NCBI GenBank assembly: GCA_949825025.1
Contig: OX463778.1
Location: 41,749,646-41,813,645, forward strand
Source of the DNA: Siphlonurus alternatus
Lineage: Eukaryota > Arthropoda > Insecta > Ephemeroptera > Siphlonuridae
Length of the DNA: 64,000 nt
Direction of reading: 5' to 3'
In this document: positions 28,265 to 39,747 of the stretch, piece after piece
Numbering within the stretch: the first letter of the stretch is position 1
Layout: each line of letters opens with the position of its first letter
Position numbers and translations under genes: made by a program
Notes under the pieces: generated by a model
Databases searched by the model: none
The model's input: only the letters and a program-made list of their open reading frames with translations
What the model was told of the DNA's origin: nothing

Positions 28265-30257
28265 GATATGATAAATTCTAATTTAATCCCGGCACTTGAA
28301 AATAGCTATGATAGAAACTTTGATCACAAATTATCGACTGCCTGATTTTGAAATTGCATGACCCCATCAAAAGTTACTTAATTGACATTGTTTCTAAATT
28401 TGAAATAAAAGAATTGGAATCAATTTCATATATAATGCAGCAAAAAAAGGCAAAAAAGACAACAACAATAGGTTCTTATAATTTCAAAAATAAATCAAGC
28501 AATTACTGTAATATGTTGAAAGTTTTGTTCCGGTAGAATAATTATTGACAGCCTTCACTATATTTATTTTTCTTTAAAAATGTTAGTAATATTATAATTA
28601 TGGAATATTTGATTAGTCAGTATGACGATGGGGAAAGGAGGAACTCGAACGGAAGTGCAGACACATATTGTAGCGTCAAACGAGGTACACACTCTTTGCG
28701 GTTACTTATTTATAGCTGCACATGCAGTAATATGTGCAAGCATGCATGAGCCGTGGATGGGAAATCTCATTGGAATAACAAAGAAATACATTTTTTTAAT
28801 ACAAAATGTAAAAATAAATCACATTTACGAAGAATTTAAATTGTAAAAATAATTAACTTTTTTCTGTAATTACGTTAGGAAAAAAATAAGTGAAAACTGT
28901 AGTTTTCCTCACACATATGTATTAAGCACGGAAGTGAAAACATTTTATTTGATTATACTGTAGTAAAAACAAAGTAGTATAAAGAAGTGTTGTTAGTAGA
29001 CGATATATATGCCTAATATATTAATTAGTACAGCGTATGTAAATAAAAAGTAGCAACACGGAAACACATATATATAAGCCTGCTAATCGTCTTGCTTCAA
29101 ATCACACAAAACTTCACGGTTTCTTGGCAGTTTAAGATATCATATATATTATGCCAATCCACCTAAAATCTCATGCATATTATATGTGCAATAGATATAC
29201 TCTTAGAAAACCTTCTAGTTTAGTGAATATTATGCATTGAATTAATTTCCATGACAAATGAATATAATTTAATTTTATTTAAATTAATTACATAATTAAT
29301 CTCAATTGAAAGTATTTATGCTATACAGTATAATATTTGTGACTAAAAAAAAATATATATATGAATTTTAAAAATATATAGAAATTAATAACGAGTTCAA
29401 ATTATTAATTATAGTAATTATTATGTGTTTTTTATTTGATATTTCACTGAAATTACTAAGTGCTACAGTATTAATTAAATCGGTTAAAAAAAAAAACAGT
29501 AAAAATATTTATACAATATGCAAAATCATTCCCACTTTACTAAGTTATGAATATTTTTAAACTTAAGTGATCGAAGTAGGTATGTATTTTTAGAAGTAAC
29601 ATTTGAAACTTTAATATGATGCAATTAAGCAATAAAGTATTTTGTCAAAAAGTATAAATTTACCGAATTTTGAAGCACTTGATCTAAAACTGCATAGAGA
29701 GTAATTAATGTCAAATATTTATGTGCAATAACTTTGTTAAACGTTTTCATTGTTTATTTATAATATTATCATAATTTAATTAAAATAATTTATATCAAAT
29801 TGAAAATCTCATCAATTAAGTCTCTATTTAATTAAAGATAATCACTGAGGCATGGTTGAGTGAAGCCTTCTTTGGAAAGCCCCGATATAATACTTGATGT
29901 CATAGCGGCAGCTGTCTAATCATTATTGTCTGTTTTTAGGTATGGACGAAGGAAGCTGTTGCATGTGGTGAACTGCAGTCAGCTGCTGCACTTGCACTTT
30001 CTCGAGCTTTCCTCCTCCCCGTCTGTTGGAGTGTTTGTACCATCACGCCCTTCCCAGGACTTCAGCAGCTAGTGTTGCATGGAAAACTAGTCTCGATTTC
30101 ACATATAAAAAGACCTTGATTTACTTTACACCCTAAAGGCACATATAATTATATATAATATAGACTCACATATTTTAAAATTAGTTTGTTATTAAAATTT
30201 TAATGGAATGCTGGAAAAAATGAATAACAAAATACTGAGTTCGAATAATTTAAATAC

Positions 30258-30629
30258 TTTTTTTTTTTTTTTTTTTTTAGCTTTTTAACTGAACCCTAGT
30301 ATAGGGTACTGGCCACAATTAAGTGACTGAATTTAACCTCCCGGCTCTTCGTAGACCCTACTTTTGTGGGTCCCTTCCAAACCGGGGCGGCCATGACCTA
30401 AGCAATCCATCCCAGCATTCGCCTGGTTGTGACTGAGGAAACCATGGAAACCTTAGTCAGGATGGTCGGCAATTGATGGAGGATGCCATCAATCACCTCC
30501 CGGATGCACGAGTGGGTGTTCTTTAGCAACCGCTACTTATGAAAAGTTTGGAGGTGCATGGCTGGGATCGAACTCACGACCATCCGATTACGAATCAGAG
30601 GTGTATACCACTGCGTCAAGTGCCCGGTT
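30258..30629 (-). mobile_element. tRNA-derived SINE with Thr(CGT)-like head
   Basis: Read on the minus strand, it opens GGGCACTTGACGCAGTGG, with a box A (about TGACGCAGTGGTATACACC), an anticodon-like stem-loop (TCTGA-TTCGTAA-TCGGA, anticodon CGT, all five stem pairs possible) and a box B (GTTCGATCC). A tRNA-unrelated body of about 270 bases follows and it ends in poly(A) (T run at 30258-30279 on the plus strand). Pol III transcription from the A/B boxes is the known mode for this class. Target-site duplications are not clear. Confidence 0.85.
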
Positions 30630-30633
30630 TAGT

Positions 30634-30935
30634 TTAATATTAATTTTTGCAAGTCTTGTGGAAGAATCTTTAAGAATGAATTAGAATTAAGTAATCACTT
30701 ACCTTGCTCTAAACAATGTACAATTTGTTTGAAGATTATTAAGGCCATGGATTGGTCCACACATGTAGAACAACATACACATGATGTAGAGTGCTTAGAA
30801 TGCAAACTAAGATTTATAACTGTTAAAAATTTTCAAATTCACTTAAAACATTGCCACAGTTTCAGTAACAGTAAACTATCTTTCCTCCCACCTCACAAAC
30901 TTGGTCGACGAAGGGGAGGTCTCTTTTTAGGCTGA
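30634..30935 (+). CDS. Zinc-finger-like reading frame, fragment or last exon
   Basis: The frame is open from 30634, directly beside the SINE head, to TGA at 30936. It shows three Cys/His modules: CKSCGRIFKNELELSNH, CTICLKIIKAMDWSTHVEQH and CLECKLRFITVKNFQIHLKH, each CxxC followed by His spacing close to C2H2 fingers. The tail is basic (KLGRRRGG). There is no ATG before the fingers, so it is either the end of a spliced gene (possible acceptor TTTTTGCAAG near 30651) or a truncated piece of a transposon- or nuclear-protein gene cut by the SINE. CAATAAAACA at about 30959 could be its polyadenylation signal. Confidence 0.45.
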
Positions 30936-30939
30936 CAAG

Positions 30940-32580
30940 GCAGAGTGAGTCACAAGACAATAAAACATTCTGATTCTGTGATCCTAGTAAGACAGACTTT
31001 TCTTTCTTTGTTGACCATTAAGGATCCGTAAATTAAGTAATTTCTCATTTCTTCCTCTTGGGTTAATTTAAAATCCCAATAAAATAAAAATAAATTTGCT
31101 TCCTGCTTCCCCCCCCCTTATTTTCCTTGCATTCATGTGTTTCAATTATAAAAAAATAAACACTTTTCTAGTCATGTAAAAAAAAAAAAAAAATGTTATT
31201 AAAGAAGAATAATTTAAATATAAAAATATTTAAGAAACGAGATTGGTTAAGACACTAAATATTATTATTATTATTATTGATATGTTAGCGACGCATTTTG
31301 ATCTACAAGAAAAAAATAGTAATTTTTACAATATGATAAACCGTTAGTATGGTGGCTCATCACAAAGGTGGTTTTGCATGCACTTTTTTAATAAAATAAA
31401 ATCATGTACAGCGTGACACATTTCACTGGTCATAAATTCCATTTTTTTGCACGTATTTTTTAGCTGCAGTGGAATTTAGATGCTCTTTTTATTCCATTTA
31501 TTTTTATTATGGGACAATGACATTAATTAATAACTAGATTCAAGCGCAGTGCTATTGAAAAATTCTCATGAAATTCAGTTAAAATAATGTGAACTAAAAC
31601 GTCATAATTGACTGATTTATTATAGTCTTTAGAAACGATCGTTATTTAACTTGGTCTTTATTAATGAATGTTTTACGATGATGTGATGTATGTAGCAAAA
31701 AAACGATCTCTTGACACGGTTATTTTTAACTCTGTATTGAAAAAAGAATTTTATAAACTTATTACCTTTTTATTTACAATTTATGTTCTTATTATTATTT
31801 TTTTTTTAATTTAAAATAATTAGTTTATAACAAAGCATTCTCCATCGTAGGAGACTGCCTTGGCTATAACATCATAAGCTGCTATTCAGTGCGCTATACA
31901 CATCGTATTAAATATTTTTTATTGTGTTTTTGTTGTTATGATTTTTATATGTGTATCAGCATGTGATTTATTTAATAATTATGATTTTATAACTTTCTTT
32001 AATGTCAGTGCAATACTATAGTTTTTTCATTTGCTTTTACTTTCATTGTAATTAACAAAATTAAATAATTATAATTGATTATGGCTTTCATTTACAACTT
32101 AATTATATCATATGTTGCTGCTGAATGCTCTACAAGGAACAAATTGAAATTTTAGAGAGCGTCATGAGATAACTAATAACTTACGTCGGTGGAAATTAAC
32201 ATAATATTAAAAGCTCTAATTACCTGTAGGTATAAGCTATGTCTTTATATTATTTTGGAAAAAACTTTATAAAACATTTATTGGACCTTGTATTTTGAAT
32301 ATTGCAAGAGTCTTTGGGCGAGGACATATTATATATTCTATATACAATGTTTTTCCTTTAACAGCATATACGTGGCGTACACGTGCTTAGATCAAGTCTT
32401 TTAAAGGTCTCCAGGTTAAGGGCGCAATACACCCAAAAGCCAGAAGCGTCTACAAAGATCAGCGTGTAATCGAAACTTTCCCTATAATTGACACTAAAAT
32501 CTCGATTTTTTAGTTGTTGTTAGATTCAGTACCAAACAAAATATTAGACACTATTATTTTGGAACAATTTTTTAAAAACA
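30940..32580. other. AT-rich stretch, nothing resolved
   Basis: It contains homopolymer tracts (C run near 31111, A run near 31179, ATT repeats near 31260) and no supported exon. Confidence 0.55.
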
Positions 32581-32582
32581 CG

Positions 32583-32908
32583 AATGAGATATTAGAATGT
32601 GAAAAGTTTAGTGGCTTAATCGAAAGACGGGGTAAAAATATGGTACAGTGAATTTTTTCAGATTTTTCTGAGACCGGGAACTATTTTTAAAAAATTATTG
32701 AAAGTCTATTTTGATGACGTCACGGGCGGCACTCCTTAAGAAAAAGGATAGGACAGTGCCGCCCATGAAGTCATAAAATAGACTTTCAATAATTTTTTAA
32801 AAATATATAGTTTCCGGTCTCAGAAAAATCTGAAAAAATTCACTGTACCATATTTTTACCCCTTCTTTCGATTAAGCCACTAAAATTTTCACATTCTAAT
32901 ATCCCATT
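32583..32908. mobile_element. Foldback element, family B, copy 2 (326 bp)
   Basis: The left end AATGAGATATTAGAATGTGA pairs with the right end (TCACATTCTAATATCCCATT) with one mismatch, and the arms continue to a centre of about 40 bp holding TGACGTCACGGGCGGCACT and its near complement. The inner arms (GAATTTTTTCAGATTTTTC, GGGAACTATTTTTAAAAAA) match the arms of 15227-15616, while the outer ends differ. Confidence 0.85.
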
Positions 32909-33419
32909 GTTAAAATAAACAAAACTATTACTATTATACTCGTTGGATGATATTGTACTGTATATATTTATATAACATCCTCGTGGTTTTTGATGGGATT
33001 AATTGTTGTATTCAAGAATCCGTTTAGTTACTATCTTGGGGTCAAAGGTTGCTTGAGGCCAATACAAGAAAAAGATAAAAGTAAAGTTTGCAGGAGAAAA
33101 ATGAGCTAGTACTTTCTAAAAATAGTTCAAGTTTCCATATCAAACAGAAATCCAAAAAATTCTATCTTGGATATGTGATTATAAGTCCTCTAGAAAAAAT
33201 AAATAAATAAGTCAGAGCGAACGCCTGGGCCTTACCTAACAAAGACCCTCGAATATATCGAGAAAATACACCGTTGGTTGGCATGAAAAACATAGCGATG
33301 TTTTCGATGTACTCAAGCTAATTTTGAGTTTTTTTTTTTACGGAAAATTATGAGTTCAGGTTTGAAGAACATAATCTTTTTTCAGCCGATTCAAATTCAA
33401 ATTAATGGGGGCATTATAC

Positions 33420-33472
33420 ATGACCAAAATGTGTCAATTGCCCCAAAATACCAACCAACCAAATTCGAGTTA
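33420..33472 (-). repeat. Dispersed repeat, copy also at 39.7 kb
   Basis: The minus strand reads TTGGTTGGTATTTTGGGGCA and continues into ATTGACACATTTTGG; the same about 38 bases occur in plus orientation at about 39710-39745. Nearby (about 33505-33545) a stretch TTCAATAATTATTTAAAAAT resembles one arm of the family B foldback. It looks like mobile-element debris of unknown class. Confidence 0.6.
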
Positions 33473-34404
33473 AGGAGAGGCTGCAGTTAACGCCGGAAAA
33501 TCGTATTTTCAATAATTATTTAAAAATAGTTCACGGGCTCTAAAAACAAAACAAAAAAAATAATAATAATAATAATAATGAAAAAAATCAAAGTAGCTAA
33601 CCTTTGCACCCTCTATCCATTTCTGCAATAGCAAATTTTGAGATCGATGCTCCATTGACGTGATCCATGCTGTATAACTGTACAACCTATAATATGATTG
33701 AAATAAAAATTTGGATATGAATTATTTTCTTTCCTTACGTATTACGTCCTGAGTAGTTAATGCTATGATAAGTCAAATATGGCATTATTATGCCCTGGAG
33801 TGGTGTATAGTCGAGGGAATCAAAGATATCCACCGAAAGGGCATGTTGGAGTGGCATCATACTTATATTTTAGATAAGTCATTAATTGACCATGCTGTAC
33901 AGTTGTACGTTGACGTCATAAACGTACCCTCTCCGGTCAAAAAGTTCTTCTGCTGAAATTTTTAGGACGAAATCACGCATTACGCTCTATTTTAAACTAT
34001 ACACATTGTGTGAAAACCTTTGTATTTAAAACGTTTAACATTGTACTCATCTTAATAATTGCATTATGCAAATGTGGTGAAAGTGGTGGAAAGTGGTTAT
34101 TATTCTCTTAAAGATTACTTGCTTCAGATCAAGTTTGGTAAAGTTCTATAGAGGTCAGAGGTCAAAGCCAGCACAAAAAAGAATAAATAAATAAAAAAAA
34201 AAAAAAACGCAGCACATAAATAAATCACTCCTCAACATTGCAAACGATGCATCTCTGGAATTTTGAAAGCCTTTTTTATTTAAAATTTAATTAATGTTCA
34301 AGAAATCATAAATCTGTAATTCAACTATATTTCTAAACTTTAATCTGCTATTTGTATTTGTATATTTTTTAATAATAGTAATTGATGGGTTTTATTTAAT
34401 TGGA

Positions 34405-34460
34405 ATAGTGTGATAAGGGAGGGAAAGGATGGTGGTCATGTGGCCGGTTACGCGTCCCAG
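34405..34460 (-). mobile_element. SINE-related fragment
   Basis: The plus-strand text GGGAAAGGATGGTGGTCATG, then CGGTTACGCGTCCCAGC, matches 38370-38406 closely and resembles the body of the SINE at 30.3-30.6 kb (CATCCCAGCATTC segment). Only about 50 bases are recognisable. Confidence 0.5.
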
Positions 34461-34550
34461 CTTTTGAAATAGTTAGTGGAAACATGTAACCATGTGTATA
34501 ATGTATTTGTGGTTCTAGTACACCACTTGAACCATATTATAAGAACTTGA

Positions 34551-34590
<40 letters not shown>

Positions 34591-34697
34591 GGATTATGTA
34601 ACAATTAAATTAAGCTACAAACTTAACGAACACTTTTTAATCTTTTTATTATTGTTTTAGAGTACTTTTTTATTTATACAGTGATTAATTACATTAA

Positions 34698-34749
<52 letters not shown>

Positions 34750-35427
34750 AATAATTCAAATAAACCTTAAGAAAAAAAAATTGAGAATTGCGTAACTTAT
34801 TTGGTTATAATTATTCTATAATACATATTCATCTTTATGTATTTATCTATATTTATTGACATTATTCACTACATATCAACATGAATATTGCATATTAAAC
34901 AATTTTCATTATTATTTATAAATATTTATATTGCACGCACGTATTCCACACATTTATTTGTTGAATGAACACCCCACAAATAAACGTAGCATTTATTTTC
35001 AAAAGTTTTTTAGATTCTTGAGACTATATTAAAGTGGCTAGACTGCATTGGTTAGGGACGCAAGAAGCTGGGGCGCGTCATTGGTACCAAAACATGCGAC
35101 TTTCCCTTTCCTCGCAGTGCGCTCATCAGCACAAGCCACAAGCCCTTTCTCCCCAATGAAAGGGAAAACCCAGACCTTCCTACATATTTTTTTATAATTT
35201 TTATTTTTTGCATGTTGATTAACGTAACTAGTAGTTTCAATTAATGTTACCAGATGGCACCAGCAAACAACAATTTTTTCATAAATTTTCATAAATTAAT
35301 ATTTAATATCATATAATATGATAATATTATTATTATAAAATATTGCATAAACATATCATTATATTATACATATATGTAATATGTAACGTATTGTAACTAA
35401 TTCTTACAGTTATGCTATTTTAATTTG

Positions 35428-35429
<2 letters not shown>

Positions 35430-35497
<68 letters not shown>
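35430..35497. repeat. (TA)n microsatellite
   Basis: An uninterrupted TA dinucleotide tract. Confidence 0.97.
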
Positions 35498-35502
<5 letters not shown>

Positions 35503-38304
35503 CAATTAGAAAATTGAGCAGAAGCTTAAATTTATATTATAAAATATTTAACAGAATTTTAATAGACAATTTGTCATGGTTTAATTTCTTGCAAGAGCTA
35601 AGCAATTTAATTTTCTTAAACTTTTACTTGGTTTTACTACATAATCATATTTTTTTCTTTATTTTAAACGAACTGAAGGCAAGACATTGAGAAACGCCAT
35701 CGACGCGTGAGGTTGGACAGAAGGAAGGCTATATAATTTCTGTTGCAATTAGCGATGCGCTGGTTCACAGCACGATGCGTCCTTTCCCCATCTGTCCAGA
35801 GAATTGACCGACGCATAAGCAAAAAAATAATAATAATATAACATATACTTTTACTTTTTAAAAGGAATTAAGAAATTTTGCTCTATAATAACTGTATCCT
35901 AAATTATTTTATAATCACTATGTAGGGCAATGCAATGGAATATAAATTATGGTAATAATAATAACTTACCAACTACATGCAGGAAAAGGTGTAAAAAAAA
36001 AGGTTCCTAAAAATACGAAGTAAAATTTGCACATGACATACACATGACTATGCAGAAATTACACTAATAATGTCTTAAATGATTTAACATAATACATAAT
36101 ATTAGACCGCCAATCCAATATACTTATGTTCTTTTATCATCGTTGCGTAATTATATATATTAATTGCGTAAAATTATATAAATATAATTCTAACGTGCGT
36201 GAGAGATGCGTGGGCTCTCTTTTTTACAACTTTCATAACACGAGGAAATATTTGTTTTGTATTATAAGCACCAATTGATAATTTAATTATACTCATATTA
36301 GCTTACATGCATGCAGAGAAGCGATATTTCTCAAGTTTCGTATAGTAATTTAATTTTAAGGAAAGCTATGGGCTTTGGCTGGACAATAACTTGTATGATT
36401 GAATAAAAGAATAGAAAAATCTAGAAAGTACACTACATAATATACAATACATTGTCTATATATATTTTTATAATAGCTGGTAACTGATGCATTATGATCC
36501 TTGATGTATAGAAATAATTAAAATCACATTATATTTACACTTTTTATTTGTAAATTTCTATAATAGTTTCCCAGTCATCACGTATATTTGGTTAAAATGT
36601 TAGCTCGTTATGTTGTGTGTTTGTACACGTGTTTGCTAATTTTACCCATAATATAATGGTAATTATATATTAATGCATGAAATTTGTCAGATGCTGCTGA
36701 TATAACTGCAGACAACCACAACAACCGTAAACATGTATCTAGCTAACTCTTACACTTTCTACGTTAGAATTTAACAACATTAAATTATAGTCGAAAATAA
36801 TATTAAAAATAAAATTTAGATGGAAGGGGGGTGGGGGAGGAGAAAATTTTCATCGTGGTTGAGATGAGGCACTAGCTGTAGTTTTTTTTTATCTTTTTAT
36901 TGTAATATTTAATTATATTTATTATATATTATATTTAATTATTTTATTGTAAACAGTCTGTATATAATAATCATAATTCTGATCAATATGAAATTTACAA
37001 ATGTAAGAAGATAACTAAATACAAACATAATAAATATGATCTTCTCACATTAACAAAATAATAAATACTGCATGTATTTTGAACCCTTAAATTTAATATT
37101 TGAATTTACTTTTAGTGGTATAATTAAACTAATTACACATTTTAACATTTAGTCTAATATTTTAATCATCTTAAAACTAACTTTTGTATATTAATTAATA
37201 TATTTAAACTTGAAACTACGTTCGAAAGTGACTATCTCCTACATGTTTTGATGTAATTAATTTTATAGCCTTTTCTTTAATAAAGTTGTAATATTGCCGT
37301 AATTCCATACCTTGTTGACCCTGAGGTAGAGTACGGTGTGGGGTTGTTGGTTGGTGTCATAACCTACATCAAGCAAGCAGCCCCACCTTGTTCCTCCCTT
37401 CCCTCGACTGACCGACCTTCACCAGGTGACATTTATTTGCTCCTCAAACTTCGCCATTTCACACGCTAAAATATATCAACGTGTGACAAAAACCTCGTCT
37501 AGTTATTGGGAAAAAAAAAAAAAGAAAAAAAAAAGCGTTTATCTTGATTCGACCGCGCCTATAGACTGTATAATTATAGCGACAGTCTCATGTATTGACC
37601 TAGCTAATGCTTCATCGATTTTCCTTTCACTCTCATTTAATCATATCAATCTCTAATTAATTGGTGGTTAATTAATTTAATTACATTATGTTGAAGTGTT
37701 GCAATGTAAAAATAAAAACAGCAATTTAATAATCATTGAAAATGTTTTAAACTGATCAAAAAGAATTATTTATCAGTACTTTTTTATTTGCATTTTTTAC
37801 TCAGTAGATACAACATGCATGATTGCTTGTTATTACGTACAACACATTGTGCGAGAATAAATGGTGCATTGTCTTAAGTCATTAAAAAAAATGCTATGTT
37901 ATAGTTTAAAAGCTTAAATATAATATAATTTAATGTGTTTTTTCTCTAACTTTTTATGTGCTTATATGACCATCATGTTAAATTGAATTAAACATAATTA
38001 ACTTACAATTTCTCTACAGCATATTTCATAGTTTGGCCCTTGAATCTCGCAATACTTTCATCCATTCTCGCTTTTAAATAACATTACCTTTCTAATATGT
38101 TTGCAATAACAAATAAATAATTATTATATATATTTTTTATTTCGTAAAAATACGCAGCGCAAAAAACAATTTACGTCCGTGCGATAACTGAAGGGCAAAT
38201 TCTATCGAATAGAATAAGTAAGAGAAATTACAATACACATAAAATTATGTATTAAAAACTACTACTTCTATTATTATAATTATTATTATTATCATTTATT
38301 TTAC

Positions 38305-38560
38305 AGGGATACTGATACACCTCTAAGAGCTTACGGCTCGCGGCGGGGTAATAAGGTATAGGCGTATAGGGAAAGGATGGTGGCCATGGCCTGTTACGCA
38401 TCCCAGCATTCACTGAGGTGAGACAGAGGGAACCGTGGAAAACCTCAGTCAGAACGAACACTTCTACTTTTTCTCAATGGACCAAAGCGATGTCCAAAGC
38501 CTGGGAAACCATTGTACATGACACAAGTGCATCACTGCACTGGGTGGAATGTGAGATGTA
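38305..38560 (-). mobile_element. Diverged SINE copy related to the 30.3-kb element
   Basis: CATCCCAGCATTCACTGAGG, then a block ending AACCGTGGAAAACCTCAGTCAG, mirrors the SINE body (CATCCCAGCATTCGCCTGG ... ACCATGGAAACCTTAGTCAG) in the same orientation. The head end (about 38525-38555, minus strand CCCAGTGCAGTGATGCACTTGTG) still resembles a box A region. Box B is not clear, so it is an old copy or a different subfamily. Confidence 0.6.
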
Positions 38561-38727
38561 TTTACCCCATGGATGCAGGGAGGGAGTATAATTATAATTT
38601 GCATGATTTAATTAACACTGCATGAGTTGCAGGCACTTTAAATATTAGGCAGTGAGATACATGTCATGCAGATTTAAGGTGTAGGAAGCAGAAAAAAGAG
38701 CAATAATTTCAGCAATTCCAACTAATT

Positions 38728-39461
38728 TTAAAGGCCTTATGACCATTTCACATGCAGAATTAAGGTCACAGCATTGCCTCAATATGATCATACGGCATAA
38801 AAAATTGTTCCAGCAGCATAAATATCAGAGATAATAGCCAATGGAAAAGCACCTGTGACGTTACTTGTATTCATTCTGCGGCGACGGTATAGGGAAATCC
38901 CTGCAACAGGCAGATTCACTCTAGTTGCAACCACTCCCACAATTTTAATTCTGGAATTTTGAAATTTTACCAGGGCAATCTTGATAGTATTTGTCAAATA
39001 TTCTGAAAGTATTTTGTTGTTGACATGCACAAAGATTGAGTTAATTATTACAGTAGCAAAAATCGGGAGTAAAAATGCCGAATAGGAAAAACGAATGTTA
39101 AATTTTTGGCTTCCCTTGCTACACTGCAATAATTGAGTTTGTGTGTATATGTGTCAAAAACATTTTTTTTTCAGGATATTTGACAAATACTATCAAGACT
39201 GCCCAGGTAAAAGTTCAAAATTCCAGAATTAAAATTGTGGGAGTGGTTGCAACTAGATTGAACCTATCTTTTTTGTATTGATTTCCCTATGCCGTCACCG
39301 CAGAGTGCATGGGTGCAAGTGACGTCACAGATGTTTTTTCATCAGCTATTATCTCTAATATTCATGCTGCTGGATTTTTTTTTTTTTTTTACGTAGCCGT
39401 ATCATACTGATGCAATGCTAACAGTGACTTTAATGCTGTGAAATGGTCATAGGGCCTTTAA
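38728..39461. mobile_element. Large foldback flanked by TTAA (734 bp)
   Basis: The left end TTAAAGGCCTTATGACCATT pairs with the right end (AATGGTCATAGGGCCTTTAA). Arms of about 290 bp pair throughout with moderate divergence, for example ATTTTAATTCTGGAATTTTG against its complement at about 39215. The unpaired centre is about 39010-39175. The arms differ more than in the other foldbacks, so it is probably older. No coding frame of note. Confidence 0.8.
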
Positions 39462-39707
39462 GATCATTCATGCATAGACTGCGGGGTAACACCAAATTCA
39501 AATTCCTTTTATTCGTCAAATTTCAATTACAGTTATGCATTAAAAAGAAATAACTGTATGTATAACTCACATCTAACGCATCAGTGTTCCCCGTTACTGC
39601 GTTGCAGTCTCCTGAAATATTTCTGAATATGTAATTCATATAAACAAAAAATTCAGTAGCCATGAATGATACGTGAAGTACACTTTTTTCGTACCTTGAT
39701 TTGATTG

Positions 39708-39747
39708 ATTGGTTGGTATTTTGGGGCAATTGACACATTTTGGACTT
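39708..39747 (+). repeat. Dispersed repeat, second copy
   Basis: It carries the same TTGGTTGGTATTTTGGGGCA / ATTGACACATTTTGG sequence as the minus strand at 33420-33472. Confidence 0.65.

Larger units (their letters stand above)
33550..38270. other. AT-rich stretch with microsatellites, no gene seen
   Basis: It holds (AAT)n near 33562, (TA)n at about 34555-34586, 34704-34745 and 35430-35497, a SINE-related fragment at 34.4 kb, and GC-richer patches at 35050-35160 and 37310-37430 without usable splice sites. Confidence 0.5.

Noticed and set aside
28622..28846. 74-codon frame starting MTMGKGGTRTEV
   Set aside because: Reasonable start but no downstream support, no domain and ordinary AT composition after 30 codons.
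38788..39129. Minus-strand 113-codon frame
   Set aside because: It lies inside the arm of a 734-bp foldback and has no matching protein features.
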